A stretch of DNA of 7,193 nt from Endomicrobiia bacterium (GCA_009782015.1 WQUP01000035.1:1-7193); one strand, 5' to 3'; shown: positions 1-5,585, numbered from the stretch's first letter. Translations and numbers: made by a program. The notes: generated by a model from the letters alone, not told the origin.

Positions 1-1455
1 GAAACCGCGGTTTCAATACTTTTAAATTTCAGAGGACCCAGCCTTACCGTAAGCCACGGAGGCTCGTCTTTTGTTTCCGCGGCCGTTACGGCCGCTAACT
101 GGCTGTCTTGCGGCATGTGCTCGTATGTTCTTCTCGGCGCGGCAGACGAAATACATCCGGTCATCGATAAAGAGTACGGCCGCAAAGCCGGAGAGGGAGA
201 ATGCGCCGCTTTTTTTCTTCTTACGCTTGAAGAAACGGAAAATGAGTTCATAATCGGCGATCTTGAAACGGACAATTGCAACCCTTCGTTTGCCGCGTTT
301 AACCTCGCAAAAAAATATGAGCCGTTAGTAAATTGCAAAGACGTTAAGAAAATGATTTCGGATTACATTAAAACGACGCTGGCCGGCAACAGACGGGAGA
401 TAATCTCGGTTTTTGACAGCTCTCCGCTTCCCTCGTTTGCGCCGAATATTTCCGATGAAGACAAAAAGAAGATTTACGGCGGACTTAAACTTATGTGCCT
501 TGCCGGAGAAGATTTTCCGTTAAACGACGGCAATATGGAAAATGTCTGTTTAAATTCGCTTAACAAAAAGCGGAAAATAAATTTTTTCACTTCGGGAAGC
601 AGCGGCCTTCCCAAAAGCTGCGTTCATACGCTTGAAATGATTAAAGAAGAAGCCTGCGGAGTTTCGTTTCTTTTTGACAAAATAAAAAGAGTTGCGGGTA
701 CGGTTCCGACATATCATTCTTACGGATTTATTTTCTCTCTTCAAATGCCGAAATATCTGAATCTGCCGGTCGTTTATTATCCTCCCGTTCCTTTTTTCGA
801 ATGGTCAAAAGTTTTGCGCGAAGGCGACCTTCTCGTTACTTTTCCGCTTTTTTTAAAATATTTCATAGACGCGGAATTTGAATTTCCCCCGGGCGTTACT
901 ATTCTCTCTTCCACCGCGCCGTGCCCCGACGCAGTAATAGACGAGCTGTATAAAAGAGGCGCGGCGCGTCTGATTGAGATTTACGGCTCTTCGGAAAATG
1001 GCGCGATAGGTTTTAGGGAAAAGTCCGGCGCTCCGTTTTCGCTTCTTCCGTTTTGGAACTGCCAAGAAAATAACGGCATAGTCGAAAGTATTTCAAGACA
1101 AAAAACGGATTTTACGGGCGAATTGCAGGACATAGCGCGCGTAACAGGCGAAAGGCTTTTTTCTGTTGAGGGAAGAAAAGATTACGCGGTACAGGTGGCG
1201 GGCGTCAACGTTTTCCCGCCGAAAGTCGAAAATCTTATCAAAATGCATCCGGACGTCAAAGACGTTATGGTGCGGCTCGGCGGCGAAAGGCTTAAAGCGT
1301 TTATAGTTTTAAAGGACGGCGCGGATTTGAAAAAATCTCAAGACAGCCTGCGTAAATACATGGAGACCGTTCTTACGCCTCACGAGTTTCCAAAAAATAT
1401 AACTTTCGGTGAAAAACTTCCGGCCACGATTTTCGGGAAAAAAGCCGATTGGTAA
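1..1455 (+). CDS. KAS-like (cysteine-less) / acyl-AMP ligase fusion, 5' partial
   Basis: The frame is open from base 1 to the TAA at 1453-1455, so the start lies upstream of the window; 484 residues are visible. The first ~75 residues look like the middle of a beta-ketoacyl synthase N-terminal domain: GPSLTVSHGGSSF aligns with the nucleophile elbow (usually DTACSS), but the Cys is Gly (codon 61-63). The usual LxGAxE-like and GEGxAAxxL-like segments follow. After a ~110-residue weakly conserved linker comes an acyl-adenylate ligase: P-loop TSGSSGLPK (589-615), A5 motif YGSSENGAIG (982-1011), the hinge region with GRKDYAVQVAG, and A10 motif with catalytic Lys in FGKK (1438-1440). Family knowledge: chain-length-factor-like half-KAS proteins and acyl-ACP/CoA ligases sit beside each other, usually as separate genes, in aryl polyene clusters. 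Inferred role: activating an aryl or acyl starter for a polyene or lipid pathway. The ligase N-terminal subdomain looks short. Ligase assignment is firm; the pathway is tentative. Confidence 0.82.
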   Translation, partial: ETAVSILLNFRGPSLTVSHGGSSFVSAAVTAANWLSCGMCSYVLLGAADEIHPVIDKEYGRKAGEGECAAFFLLTLEETENEFIIGDLETDNCNPSFAAFNLAKKYEPLVNCKDVKKMISDYIKTTLAGNRREIISVFDSSPLPSFAPNISDEDKKKIYGGLKLMCLAGEDFPLNDGNMENVCLNSLNKKRKINFFTSGSSGLPKSCVHTLEMIKEEACGVSFLFDKIKRVAGTVPTYHSYGFIFSLQMPKYLNLPVVYYPPVPFFEWSKVLREGDLLVTFPLFLKYFIDAEFEFPPGVTILSSTAPCPDAVIDELYKRGAARLIEIYGSSENGAIGFREKSGAPFSLLPFWNCQENNGIVESISRQKTDFTGELQDIARVTGERLFSVEGRKDYAVQVAGVNVFPPKVENLIKMHPDVKDVMVRLGGERLKAFIVLKDGADLKKSQDSLRKYMETVLTPHEFPKNITFGEKLPATIFGKKADW

Positions 1456-1488
1456 ATTGCCAAAGCCGTCATGGCGAACGGCAACGCC

Positions 1489-1649
1489 CACGACAAACGC
1501 ATGAAAATTTAAGTTTTTTTGTCATACCGACGAAAGTCGGTATCCACGTTAGCAGTTAAAGACATAAGGAATAAATATTTTTGAGTAAAAATGGATACCG
1601 ACTTTCGTCGGTATGACAACTTTGGCGCTTTTTTCATGCGTTTGTCGTG
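1489..1649. repeat. Nested inverted repeat (REP-like pair, MITE-like)
   Basis: An outer perfect 19-bp inverted repeat (1489-1507 with 1631-1649) encloses an inner perfect 26-bp inverted repeat (1521-1546 with 1592-1617). The two unpaired stretches between the arms are both exactly 13 nt (1508-1520 and 1618-1630) and differ in sequence. The centre (1547-1591) is 45 nt. Each inner arm is itself a small hairpin, TACCGAC-GAAA-GTCGGTA. The arm begins with GTCAT and ends with ATCCA, the same outline as the repeats around 4853-5059. No ORF lies inside, so if it is mobile it is non-autonomous. It may also act as a 3' hairpin for the upstream gene. Confidence 0.85.
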
Positions 1650-1667
1650 CGGCAAGGTCATAAAAAC

Positions 1668-1696
1668 TTGTTTTTTTTATCGGAAAATGCGATAAC
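1668..1696 (+). promoter_or_regulatory. Weak candidate sigma70 promoter for the DUF4823 gene
   Basis: TTGTTT (1668-1673) and GATAAC (1691-1696) are separated by 17 nt. The -35 partly overlaps a T8 run. Each box matches the consensus at only about four of six bases. Downstream, in the 5' leader, GGGCG (1702-1706) can pair with CGCCC (1721-1725). This is the best candidate in the 301-bp gap but may be chance. Confidence 0.25.
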
Positions 1697-1738
1697 TATC
1701 TGGGCGGAATTGCGTGAACACGCCCTATGTGTTGCGCT

Positions 1739-1751
1739 AAAAAAAGGGGGG
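1739..1751 (+). promoter_or_regulatory. Ribosome binding site, A7-G6 tract
   Basis: A run of seven A followed by six G ends 5 nt before the GTG at 1757. It acts as a strong purine Shine-Dalgarno and decides the start: the in-frame ATG at 1727 lies upstream of it and would put ten non-signal residues ahead of the lipoprotein signal. The same A7-G5 arrangement precedes the next gene. Confidence 0.7.
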
Positions 1752-1756
1752 TATTT

Positions 1757-2317
1757 GTGATTAAAAAAGTTTTTTCCTTATGCTCATTGTTTGCGTTGTT
1801 TTTTATTTTGCAGGCCTGCACTCCGGCTTACAAAATCGACAGTAAAGCTTCGGCCGGCATCGTCGCCGCAAAACCGATCTTAAAATCTTCGGATAAACTT
1901 GTGATTATAACGCCGAAGGACGGCGGCCATAAGAAAGAAATTACGCCAAACACGGGTCCGATAGTCGCAATGCATCTGGCTGCCGCTTTCAGACAGTACG
2001 CTCCCGACACTTATATTTGCGAAGACCCGCTAACCGTTGAACAGGCAAAAGCATATTCCGTGAAAAATAAATATACGCGCATGATTTATCCCGTGATATT
2101 AAATTGGGAAGATCGTCAGCCGCTTATAAGCGGACTCAGAGATAGGGTAAGCGTTCGGGTAACTGTGATAGATGTCCAAAATGACAAAGTTTTAAACGAT
2201 TCAACGCTGTACGGAAACGGTTCAAACAAAGCGTGGGCTACGGGCAAAACCCCGGAAATACTGCTGGATAAGCCGTTTCAGGCATACGCCGCTTCTCTGT
2301 TTTCAAATGATAAATAA
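1757..2317 (+). CDS. DUF4823-family lipoprotein
   Basis: This is a 186-residue protein with a GTG start chosen for the G-rich ribosome site just upstream. Residues 1-20 form a signal peptide (basic IKK, then a Leu/Phe-rich core) ending in lipobox LQAC, with the lipidated Cys at residue 21 (1817-1819). The residue after Cys is Thr, not Asp, so under the E. coli rule it would go to the outer membrane. The mature part resembles DUF4823 lipoproteins in its VITPKDGG-like segment, the central VILNWEDR, the VSVRVTVIDVQNDKVL strand pair, and a C-terminal segment with WATGKTPEILLDKP. Length fits the family. The biochemical role of the family is unknown to me; VILNWEDR suggests a small alpha/beta fold. 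The next gene is also exported, 99 nt downstream with no terminator between, so co-transcription is plausible. Family call is from remembered motif similarity. Confidence 0.85.
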   Translation: MIKKVFSLCSLFALFFILQACTPAYKIDSKASAGIVAAKPILKSSDKLVIITPKDGGHKKEITPNTGPIVAMHLAAAFRQYAPDTYICEDPLTVEQAKAYSVKNKYTRMIYPVILNWEDRQPLISGLRDRVSVRVTVIDVQNDKVLNDSTLYGNGSNKAWATGKTPEILLDKPFQAYAASLFSNDK

Positions 2318-2358
2318 AGTTTGAAAACCGGATGCTGATGAGATATAAATAAAGTTTG
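2310..2358 (+). repeat. 14-bp direct repeat over the DUF4823 stop codon
   Basis: ATAAATAAAGTTTG occurs at 2310-2323 and again at 2345-2358, 35 bp apart. The first copy contains the stop codon of the DUF4823 gene. It may mark a small local duplication. No function is evident. Confidence 0.6.
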
Positions 2359-2398
2359 TCTTGCCAAAATGGTTCGGCGCACCGCGCTCTGCCATTAT

Positions 2399-2410
2399 AA
2401 AAAAAGGGGG
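2399..2410 (+). promoter_or_regulatory. Ribosome binding site, A7-G5 tract
   Basis: Seven A then five G, ending 6 nt before the ATG at 2417. With the preceding T it reads T-A7-G5, nearly identical to the leader of the upstream lipoprotein gene. Other genes here use ordinary GGAG or AAGGA sites. Confidence 0.7.
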
Positions 2411-2416
2411 AAGTAA

Positions 2417-2890
2417 ATGAAAAAAGTATTGCTAGTCGTTTGTGCCGTTGTGTTGTTGTTTTCGGGATCTGCTTTTGCCGCAGCTACGCCTCTTAAACTC
2501 TCGCTGTGGGGTAACATTGCCGTGCCTCCTACGGATGCGGTTTACGGCGTGGAAGTCGGCATAGGCAATTACACGAAGGAATTAAGAGGCCTGTCGTTGA
2601 ATTTCATTTTCGGAAAAACCGATGATGCCATAGGCATTCAGACCGCGATTGTGACGAAGACAGACAAATTTACCGGTCTTCAATGGGGTTTTGTGAATTT
2701 CAATGCAGGAGAAGTCAAAGGCGTGCAGTATGGATTTTTCAACAGGGCGGCTTCGATAACCGGCCTGCAGCTCGGTTTTGTAAATATTGCGACCGAAGCG
2801 CCGTCGTTTGCTTTGCAGATAGGTCTTGTAAATTATCTCGGCAACTCTTCGCTCTTTAAGTGGTTCCCTATCATAAACGCGAAGATATAG
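2417..2890 (+). CDS. Secreted GLQxGxVN-repeat protein (LA_2272-like surface repeat)
   Basis: A 157-residue protein. Residues 1-21 are a Sec signal peptide (KK, hydrophobic core, SGSAFA) with likely signal peptidase I cleavage after Ala21. From about residue 58 the chain is made of ~15-20-residue repeats with the pattern G-[LVI]-Q-x-G-[FL]-[VF]-N, clearest at GLQWGFVNF (87-95), GVQYGFFNR (102-110), GLQLGFVNI (116-124) and LQIGLVNY (133-140). It ends FPIINAKI. Family knowledge: this repeat and terminal FPIIN are typical of LA_2272-type surface repeat proteins, predicted to form extended beta structure and sometimes mis-annotated as PHA synthase. Function is unknown; a surface or periplasmic beta-solenoid is likely. 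It is probably the last gene of a two-gene unit with the DUF4823 lipoprotein, ending at the terminator near 3021. Confidence 0.85.
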   Translation: MKKVLLVVCAVVLLFSGSAFAAATPLKLSLWGNIAVPPTDAVYGVEVGIGNYTKELRGLSLNFIFGKTDDAIGIQTAIVTKTDKFTGLQWGFVNFNAGEVKGVQYGFFNRAASITGLQLGFVNIATEAPSFALQIGLVNYLGNSSLFKWFPIINAKI

Positions 2891-2915
2891 TTTTATGACA
2901 GTCGTTTAATGACAG

Positions 2916-2961
2916 TTCCGCCGGCAAAATTTTGGGACAGCATATAAATTTGCCGGCGGAA
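2916..2961 (+). other. 13-bp GC-rich hairpin, 3' end of surface-repeat gene
   Basis: TTCCGCCGGCAAA (2916-2928) pairs perfectly with TTTGCCGGCGGAA (2949-2961) around a 20-nt loop. An outer TGACA/TGTCA pair (2910-2914 with 2966-2970) extends it. Only ATTTT follows, so it is a weak terminator at best. It may protect the mRNA 3' end ahead of the stronger terminator 20 nt on. Confidence 0.6.
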
Positions 2962-2979
2962 ATTTTGTCAAAGGAAACA

Positions 2980-3021
2980 AAGAGGACGCGGCGATTGAAA
3001 TAAACGCTTGCGTCCTTTTTT
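2980..3021 (+). terminator. Intrinsic terminator of the envelope gene pair
   Basis: AGGACGC (2983-2989) pairs with GCGTCCT (3010-3016), and a T run continues to 3021. Flanking A bases at 2980-2981 extend the stem into the T tract, and an inner GCG/CGC pair can add to it. It lies between the surface-repeat gene and the tRNA-Cys promoter, where a terminator is expected. Confidence 0.85.
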
Positions 3022-3042
3022 GACGTATAGCCGTTATGTTGT

Positions 3043-3071
3043 TTGACTAAAACCGGCATATTTTATATACT
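3043..3071 (+). promoter_or_regulatory. sigma70-type promoter for tRNA-Cys
   Basis: TTGACT (-35, 3043-3048) and TATACT (-10, 3066-3071) are separated by exactly 17 nt, matching the consensus at five of six positions each. Transcription should begin around 3078-3080, about 20 nt before the tRNA-Cys 5' end. It is the clearest promoter in the window and may also drive tRNA-Val and the decarboxylase. Confidence 0.8.
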
Positions 3072-3097
3072 CATGAATCGTTTTTAGCATGATGTGC

Positions 3098-3169
3098 GGT
3101 GCGGTACCCAAGTGGTAAGGGAGCAGTCTGCAAAACTGTTATTCGCCGGTTCAATTCCGGCCCGCACCT
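3098..3169 (+). tRNA. tRNA-Cys (GCA)
   Basis: Acceptor GGTGCGG (3098-3104) pairs with CCGCACC (3162-3168). The T arm is GCCGG-TTCAATT-CCGGC (3145-3161). The anticodon loop CTGCAAA carries GCA on an AGT/ACT stem. The discriminator base at 3169 is T, the identity base of Cys tRNAs. CCA is not encoded, so a nucleotidyltransferase must add it. The gene sits right behind a strong promoter. Confidence 0.96.
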
Positions 3170-3179
3170 TGTTAAATAC

Positions 3180-3234
3180 AATTACGAAAGCCGTTGTCTT
3201 GTCGTTGCCGTTGATTCGTAATTCGTAATTTGTA
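3180..3234 (+). repeat. ATTCGTA heptamer tandem with facing inverted copy
   Basis: ATTCGTA is tandemly repeated at 3214-3220 and 3221-3227, with a third variant ATTTGTA at 3228-3234. AATTACGAA (3180-3188) is the exact reverse complement of TTCGTAATT within the tandem, so alternative hairpins can form in the spacer between tRNA-Cys and tRNA-Val. The rest of this 84-nt spacer shows nothing else. Confidence 0.7.
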
Positions 3235-3253
3235 ATTAATAATTGCAGTTATC

Positions 3254-3327
3254 GCCCGGTTAGCTCAGTTGGTTAGAGTACTTCCTTGACATGGAAGGGG
3301 TCAGAAGTTCGAGTCTTCTACCGGGCA
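3254..3327 (+). tRNA. tRNA-Val (GAC)
   Basis: Acceptor GCCCGGT (3254-3260) pairs with ACCGGGC (3320-3326), with discriminator A at 3327. The anticodon arm is CTTCC-TTGACAT-GGAAG with anticodon GAC, and the T arm is AGAAG-TTCGAGT-CTTCT. The D arm has GCTC/GAGT with one wobble. CCA is not encoded. TTC and a T7 run follow at 3328-3337, immediately before the next start codon. Confidence 0.96.
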
Positions 3328-3341
3328 TTCTTTTTTTAACG

Positions 3342-4823
3342 ATGAAAAAACAATCTAAAACTTTAATCGCCGCGCAGTCAAAAGCTCCGATGTTCGACAC
3401 CCTCTTGGCGCATGCAAAAAGAGACGTTGTCTCTTTTCATTGTCCCGGGCATAAAAACGGCAGGAGCATAGATAAAAAACTTAAAAATTACGTCGGGGAA
3501 GAGGCTTTTAAATTCGACGTGACGGTCTTTGACGAAGTGGATTCGCTCCACGACCCCGTAGGCCCCATAAAAAAGGCTCAGGAGCTTATGGCCGAGGCTT
3601 ACGGCGTAAAGCATTCGTTTTTTCTCGTAAACGGAACTTCCGTCGGAAATATGGCGATGTTTCTTGCCGCCTGCGACGAAGGCGACTCCGTGATAGTATC
3701 AAGAAGCTCGCACAAGTCTATAATGGCCGGAATAATAATGGCAGGCGTGTGGCCTATCTGGATTCAGCCGAAAATAGACCAGGGCTTGGATATAATTTTT
3801 AACTCGACGTATGACCAGATAAAAGAAGCTTTGGACAGATACCCCGAAGCCAAAGCCGTGTTTGTTACAAGCCCGACTTATAACGGCGTTGTCACGGAGC
3901 TTTCAAAAATAGTTGACCTTTGCCACAGAAGGAAAAAGATAGTTCTTGTCGATGAGGCGCACGGGCCGCATCTGATGTTCAACAATCAACTGCCGGAGTC
4001 CGCGATAGAAGCCGGAGCGGATTTGTGCGTGCAGTCAACGCATAAAATTTTGTCGGCGATGTCGCAGGGCTCGGCGCTTCACTTTAATTCAAAGTTAGTG
4101 GATTTGAACAGAGTTAAGAAAGTAGTCTCTATGCTTCAGACTACAAGCCCGAACTATCTGACGCTTGCGACTCTCGATCTTGCCAGAAGGCAGGCTTTCC
4201 TGCACGGACAGGAAACATTTGACGAAGTTATAGAAGCAGCCGAGTGGGGGCGCTCGCGCATAAACAGCGAGATTCCGCTTATGAAATGTTTCACGAGAAA
4301 AGATATACAGAAAGCCGGCTTTGACCTTGATGTCACAAAGCTTACCGTCAACGTTACGAAAACCGGCCTTGCCGGACATGAAATAGACTCTATTTTGGCA
4401 AAAGAGTACAATATACAGGTAGATTATTCTGACATATTCAATCTTGTCGCTATAATGGGAGAAGGATCGGTAAAGTCGGATGTAGAGGCTTTTGTCAAAG
4501 CTCTTAAGGATATAAGCAAAAAGTATCACGGGAAACAGAAAAACTGGATACTTCAGATTCCTTCTCTGGCAACGGAGATGGTAATGAGGCCAAGATCGGT
4601 GTTTCTGTCAAATAAGACGAAAAGGATATACCTTAATAAAGCAGTAGGACATGTCGCGGCGCAGACTTTGACGCCGTATCCTCCCGGAATTCCGGTGCTT
4701 ATTCCCGGGGAAAGAATCACTCAGGAGATATGCGACTATCTGATGGATATGTCTTCAAAAGACATAAGAATAAGCGGCCAAGAAACAGAGATGCTCAGAA
4801 CAGTAAAAGTTTTTACAAATTGA
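3342..4823 (+). CDS. Short-form Orn/Lys/Arg decarboxylase (PLP, arginine decarboxylase-like)
   Basis: A 493-residue fold-type I PLP enzyme that should decarboxylate a basic amino acid (arginine, lysine or ornithine) to the polyamine-type amine in the cytoplasm. Visible marks are FHCPGHKNG near the N terminus; SRSSHKS with His124, expected to stack on PLP; VDEAHGPHL with Asp204 and His207; and QSTHKIL with Lys235 as the Schiff-base lysine. The C-terminal domain contains PYPPGIPVLIPGE. Length matches the ~490-residue Bacillus SpeA/YaaO type, not the ~710-750-residue inducible enzymes with an N-terminal wing domain. The ATG at 3342 is preferred because upstream in-frame codons lie inside tRNA-Val. 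No good Shine-Dalgarno precedes it, only T7-AACG, so translation may be weak or depend on tRNA processing. Substrate cannot be fixed from sequence alone. Confidence 0.92.
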   Translation: MKKQSKTLIAAQSKAPMFDTLLAHAKRDVVSFHCPGHKNGRSIDKKLKNYVGEEAFKFDVTVFDEVDSLHDPVGPIKKAQELMAEAYGVKHSFFLVNGTSVGNMAMFLAACDEGDSVIVSRSSHKSIMAGIIMAGVWPIWIQPKIDQGLDIIFNSTYDQIKEALDRYPEAKAVFVTSPTYNGVVTELSKIVDLCHRRKKIVLVDEAHGPHLMFNNQLPESAIEAGADLCVQSTHKILSAMSQGSALHFNSKLVDLNRVKKVVSMLQTTSPNYLTLATLDLARRQAFLHGQETFDEVIEAAEWGRSRINSEIPLMKCFTRKDIQKAGFDLDVTKLTVNVTKTGLAGHEIDSILAKEYNIQVDYSDIFNLVAIMGEGSVKSDVEAFVKALKDISKKYHGKQKNWILQIPSLATEMVMRPRSVFLSNKTKRIYLNKAVGHVAAQTLTPYPPGIPVLIPGERITQEICDYLMDMSSKDIRISGQETEMLRTVKVFTN

Positions 4824-4855
4824 AAATCAGATTTTTAGAAAAAATCTGATTTTCA
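4821..4855 (+). terminator. 15-bp hairpin starting at the decarboxylase stop codon
   Basis: Positions 4821-4835 pair perfectly with 4841-4855 around loop TAGAA. The stop TGA is the first stem base triplet. The stem is AT-rich and the 3' side ends in TTTTCA, so it resembles a weak intrinsic terminator. The same left flank (AGAAAAA-TC-GATTTTCATCCCC) recurs 55 bp on, so it may have arrived with the repeats. Confidence 0.5.
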
Positions 4856-4893
4856 TCCCCGAGTGTTTTAATCGGGGATCCATGTTCGCTCAG
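4853..4893 (+). repeat. REP-like palindrome, family A, copy 1
   Basis: TCATCCCCGA, a variable 6-8-nt loop, then TCGGGGATCCATGTT and CGCTCAG. The TCCCCGA/TCGGGGA stem is 7 bp. Nearly identical copies start at 4908 and 4973 in the same orientation. The stem is strictly kept while the loop differs, which implies selection or mobilisation for the hairpin. Confidence 0.85.
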
Positions 4894-4907
4894 AAAAATT
4901 CCGATTT

Positions 4908-4941
4908 TCATCCCCGAATGTAGTAATCGGGGATCCAAGTT
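4908..4941 (+). repeat. REP-like palindrome, family A, copy 2
   Basis: Same stem TCCCCGA/TCGGGGA, with loop ATGTAGTAA and tail ATCCAAGTT. It starts 55 bp after copy 1, and its left flank matches that of copy 1, so the two form a tandem of ~55 bp. Confidence 0.85.
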
Positions 4942-4984
4942 GACAAAAGCAGGCTTTAATTCCTCTCTTTTGTCATCCCCGAAT
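4942..4984 (+). repeat. 43-nt direct repeat, copy upstream of dksA
   Basis: The block GACAAAAGCAGGCTTTAATT onward, reading into the start of palindrome copy 3, recurs at 5511-5553 with 4 differences in 43 positions. The two copies are 569 bp apart and bracket dksA. Confidence 0.85.
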
Positions 4985-5013
4985 GTCTCAATCGGGGATC
5001 CATGTTCGCTCAG
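4973..5013 (+). repeat. REP-like palindrome, family A, copy 3
   Basis: Stem TCCCCGA/TCGGGGA, loop ATGTCTCAA, tail ATCCATGTTCGCTCAG as in copy 1. It lies 65 bp after copy 2. Its first 12 nt belong to the 43-nt repeat. Confidence 0.85.
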
Positions 5014-5025
5014 TAAAACATGTTT

Positions 5026-5070
5026 GTCATCCTGAGGCGGCGAAGCTGCCGAAGGATCTAGAGCCTAGAT
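5026..5070 (+). repeat. REP-like palindrome, family B (TCATCCTGAG type)
   Basis: GTCATCCTGAG, then GGCGGC-GAA-GCTGCC able to form a 6-bp stem with one G-U pair, then CGAAGGATCT. ATCCT/AGGAT close the outer stem. A second short palindrome ATCTA-GAGCC-TAGAT follows to 5070. From general knowledge, TCATCCTGAG...GAAGGATCT palindromes are dispersed in many bacterial genomes. It shares the GTCAT...GGATC outline with family A. Confidence 0.75.
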
Positions 5071-5073
5071 TCT

Positions 5074-5123
5074 TCAAGGACTTTGTCATTTTTCAGAGGG
5101 ACAGTCGCCGATGACAGCCTTGA
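5074..5123 (+). other. Hairpin in the dksA leader
   Basis: TCAAGG (5074-5079) and TGTCAT (5084-5089) pair with ATGACA (5111-5116) and CCTTGA (5118-5123), giving two 6-bp stems with a small asymmetric bulge and a 21-nt loop. It ends 25 nt before the ribosome binding site. No U tract follows, so it is not a terminator. It is either a degraded repeat or a leader structure. Confidence 0.5.
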
Positions 5124-5158
5124 AAAAATATTTTTAGAAAAATCTAACGGAGAGAGAA

Positions 5159-5512
5159 ATGAATAAAAAAGACATGCAGATTTTCAAAAAAATCTTACTT
5201 CAGAGAAAAACCGAACTTCTCAACAAAGTCAACGTCGCCCAGAGAGAGAGAGACAAAGATACCGGATCGGTAGTAGGCGACGAAATAGATACGGCAAGCC
5301 AAAACAGCGAGAAAGAGATGTACTTTGAGCTTGCGGCAAACGACAAAATAACGCTTGACGCCATAAACGACGCTCTTGCAAAAGTAGAGAAAGGCACATA
5401 CGGAAAATGCGAGTGCTGCGGATGTGATATTTCAATTGAAAGGCTCAAAGCCCTGCCGTGGAGCAGATACTGCATACAGTGCCAGGAAGAAGCCGAAAGA
5501 AATAAAAAATGA
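5159..5512 (+). CDS. dksA: DksA/TraR-type RNA polymerase-binding regulator
   Basis: A 117-residue protein of the DksA/TraR family. It would act in the secondary channel of RNA polymerase, with ppGpp in species that make it, to tune rRNA, tRNA and biosynthetic promoters. The N-terminal part (residues ~5-75) is a helical hairpin. Its tip carries DEIDTA (41-46), matching the conserved D-x-x-D-x-A of active DksA. The C-terminal C4 zinc finger uses Cys84 and Cys87 (CECC) and Cys105 and Cys108 (CIQC); two further cysteines, 86 and 89, are unusual. It is shorter than E. coli DksA (151 aa), mostly in the N-terminal arm, and nearer many non-proteobacterial homologues. GGAGAG at 5149-5154 is the ribosome site for ATG 5159. 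The stop codon overlaps a dispersed 43-nt repeat, and panD follows 126 nt later. dksA rather than a TraR-like paralogue is inferred from the tip motif. Confidence 0.92.
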   Translation: MNKKDMQIFKKILLQRKTELLNKVNVAQRERDKDTGSVVGDEIDTASQNSEKEMYFELAANDKITLDAINDALAKVEKGTYGKCECCGCDISIERLKALPWSRYCIQCQEEAERNKK

Positions 5513-5553
5513 TAAAAGCAGGTTTTAATTCCACTCTTTTGTCATCTCCGAAT
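5511..5553 (+). repeat. 43-nt direct repeat, copy overlapping the dksA stop
   Basis: Second copy of the block at 4942-4984 (39 of 43 identical). Its first two bases are the GA of the dksA TGA stop. It reads on into TCATCTCCGAAT, a decayed family A palindrome in which part of the stem seems to survive as TCTC with GAGA (5563-5566). A short TAATGA/TCATTA hairpin follows (5559-5577). Confidence 0.8.
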
Positions 5554-5585
5554 ATTGTTAATGAGAAGTTTTCATTAGCAGCCTG

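Noticed and set aside
1727..1756. ATG at 1727 as start of the DUF4823 lipoprotein
   Set aside because: The A7-G6 ribosome site lies downstream of it, inside the would-be coding sequence. The ten added residues would spoil the lipoprotein signal. GTG at 1757 fits better.
2361..2401. TTGCCA and TATAAA as a promoter for the surface-repeat gene
   Set aside because: The boxes are about 29 nt apart, too far for a sigma70 promoter.
3291..3341. ATG at 3291 as start of the decarboxylase
   Set aside because: It lies in the anticodon arm of tRNA-Val. The first 17 codons would be tRNA and T-run sequence.
4095..4529. 144-codon minus-strand ORF inside the decarboxylase
   Set aside because: It is antisense to a well-supported enzyme gene, has no recognisable domain, and its composition is that of a shadow frame.
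5120..5148. TTGAAA-17-TCTAAC promoter for dksA
   Set aside because: The start of transcription would fall on or after the ribosome binding site, leaving no usable leader.
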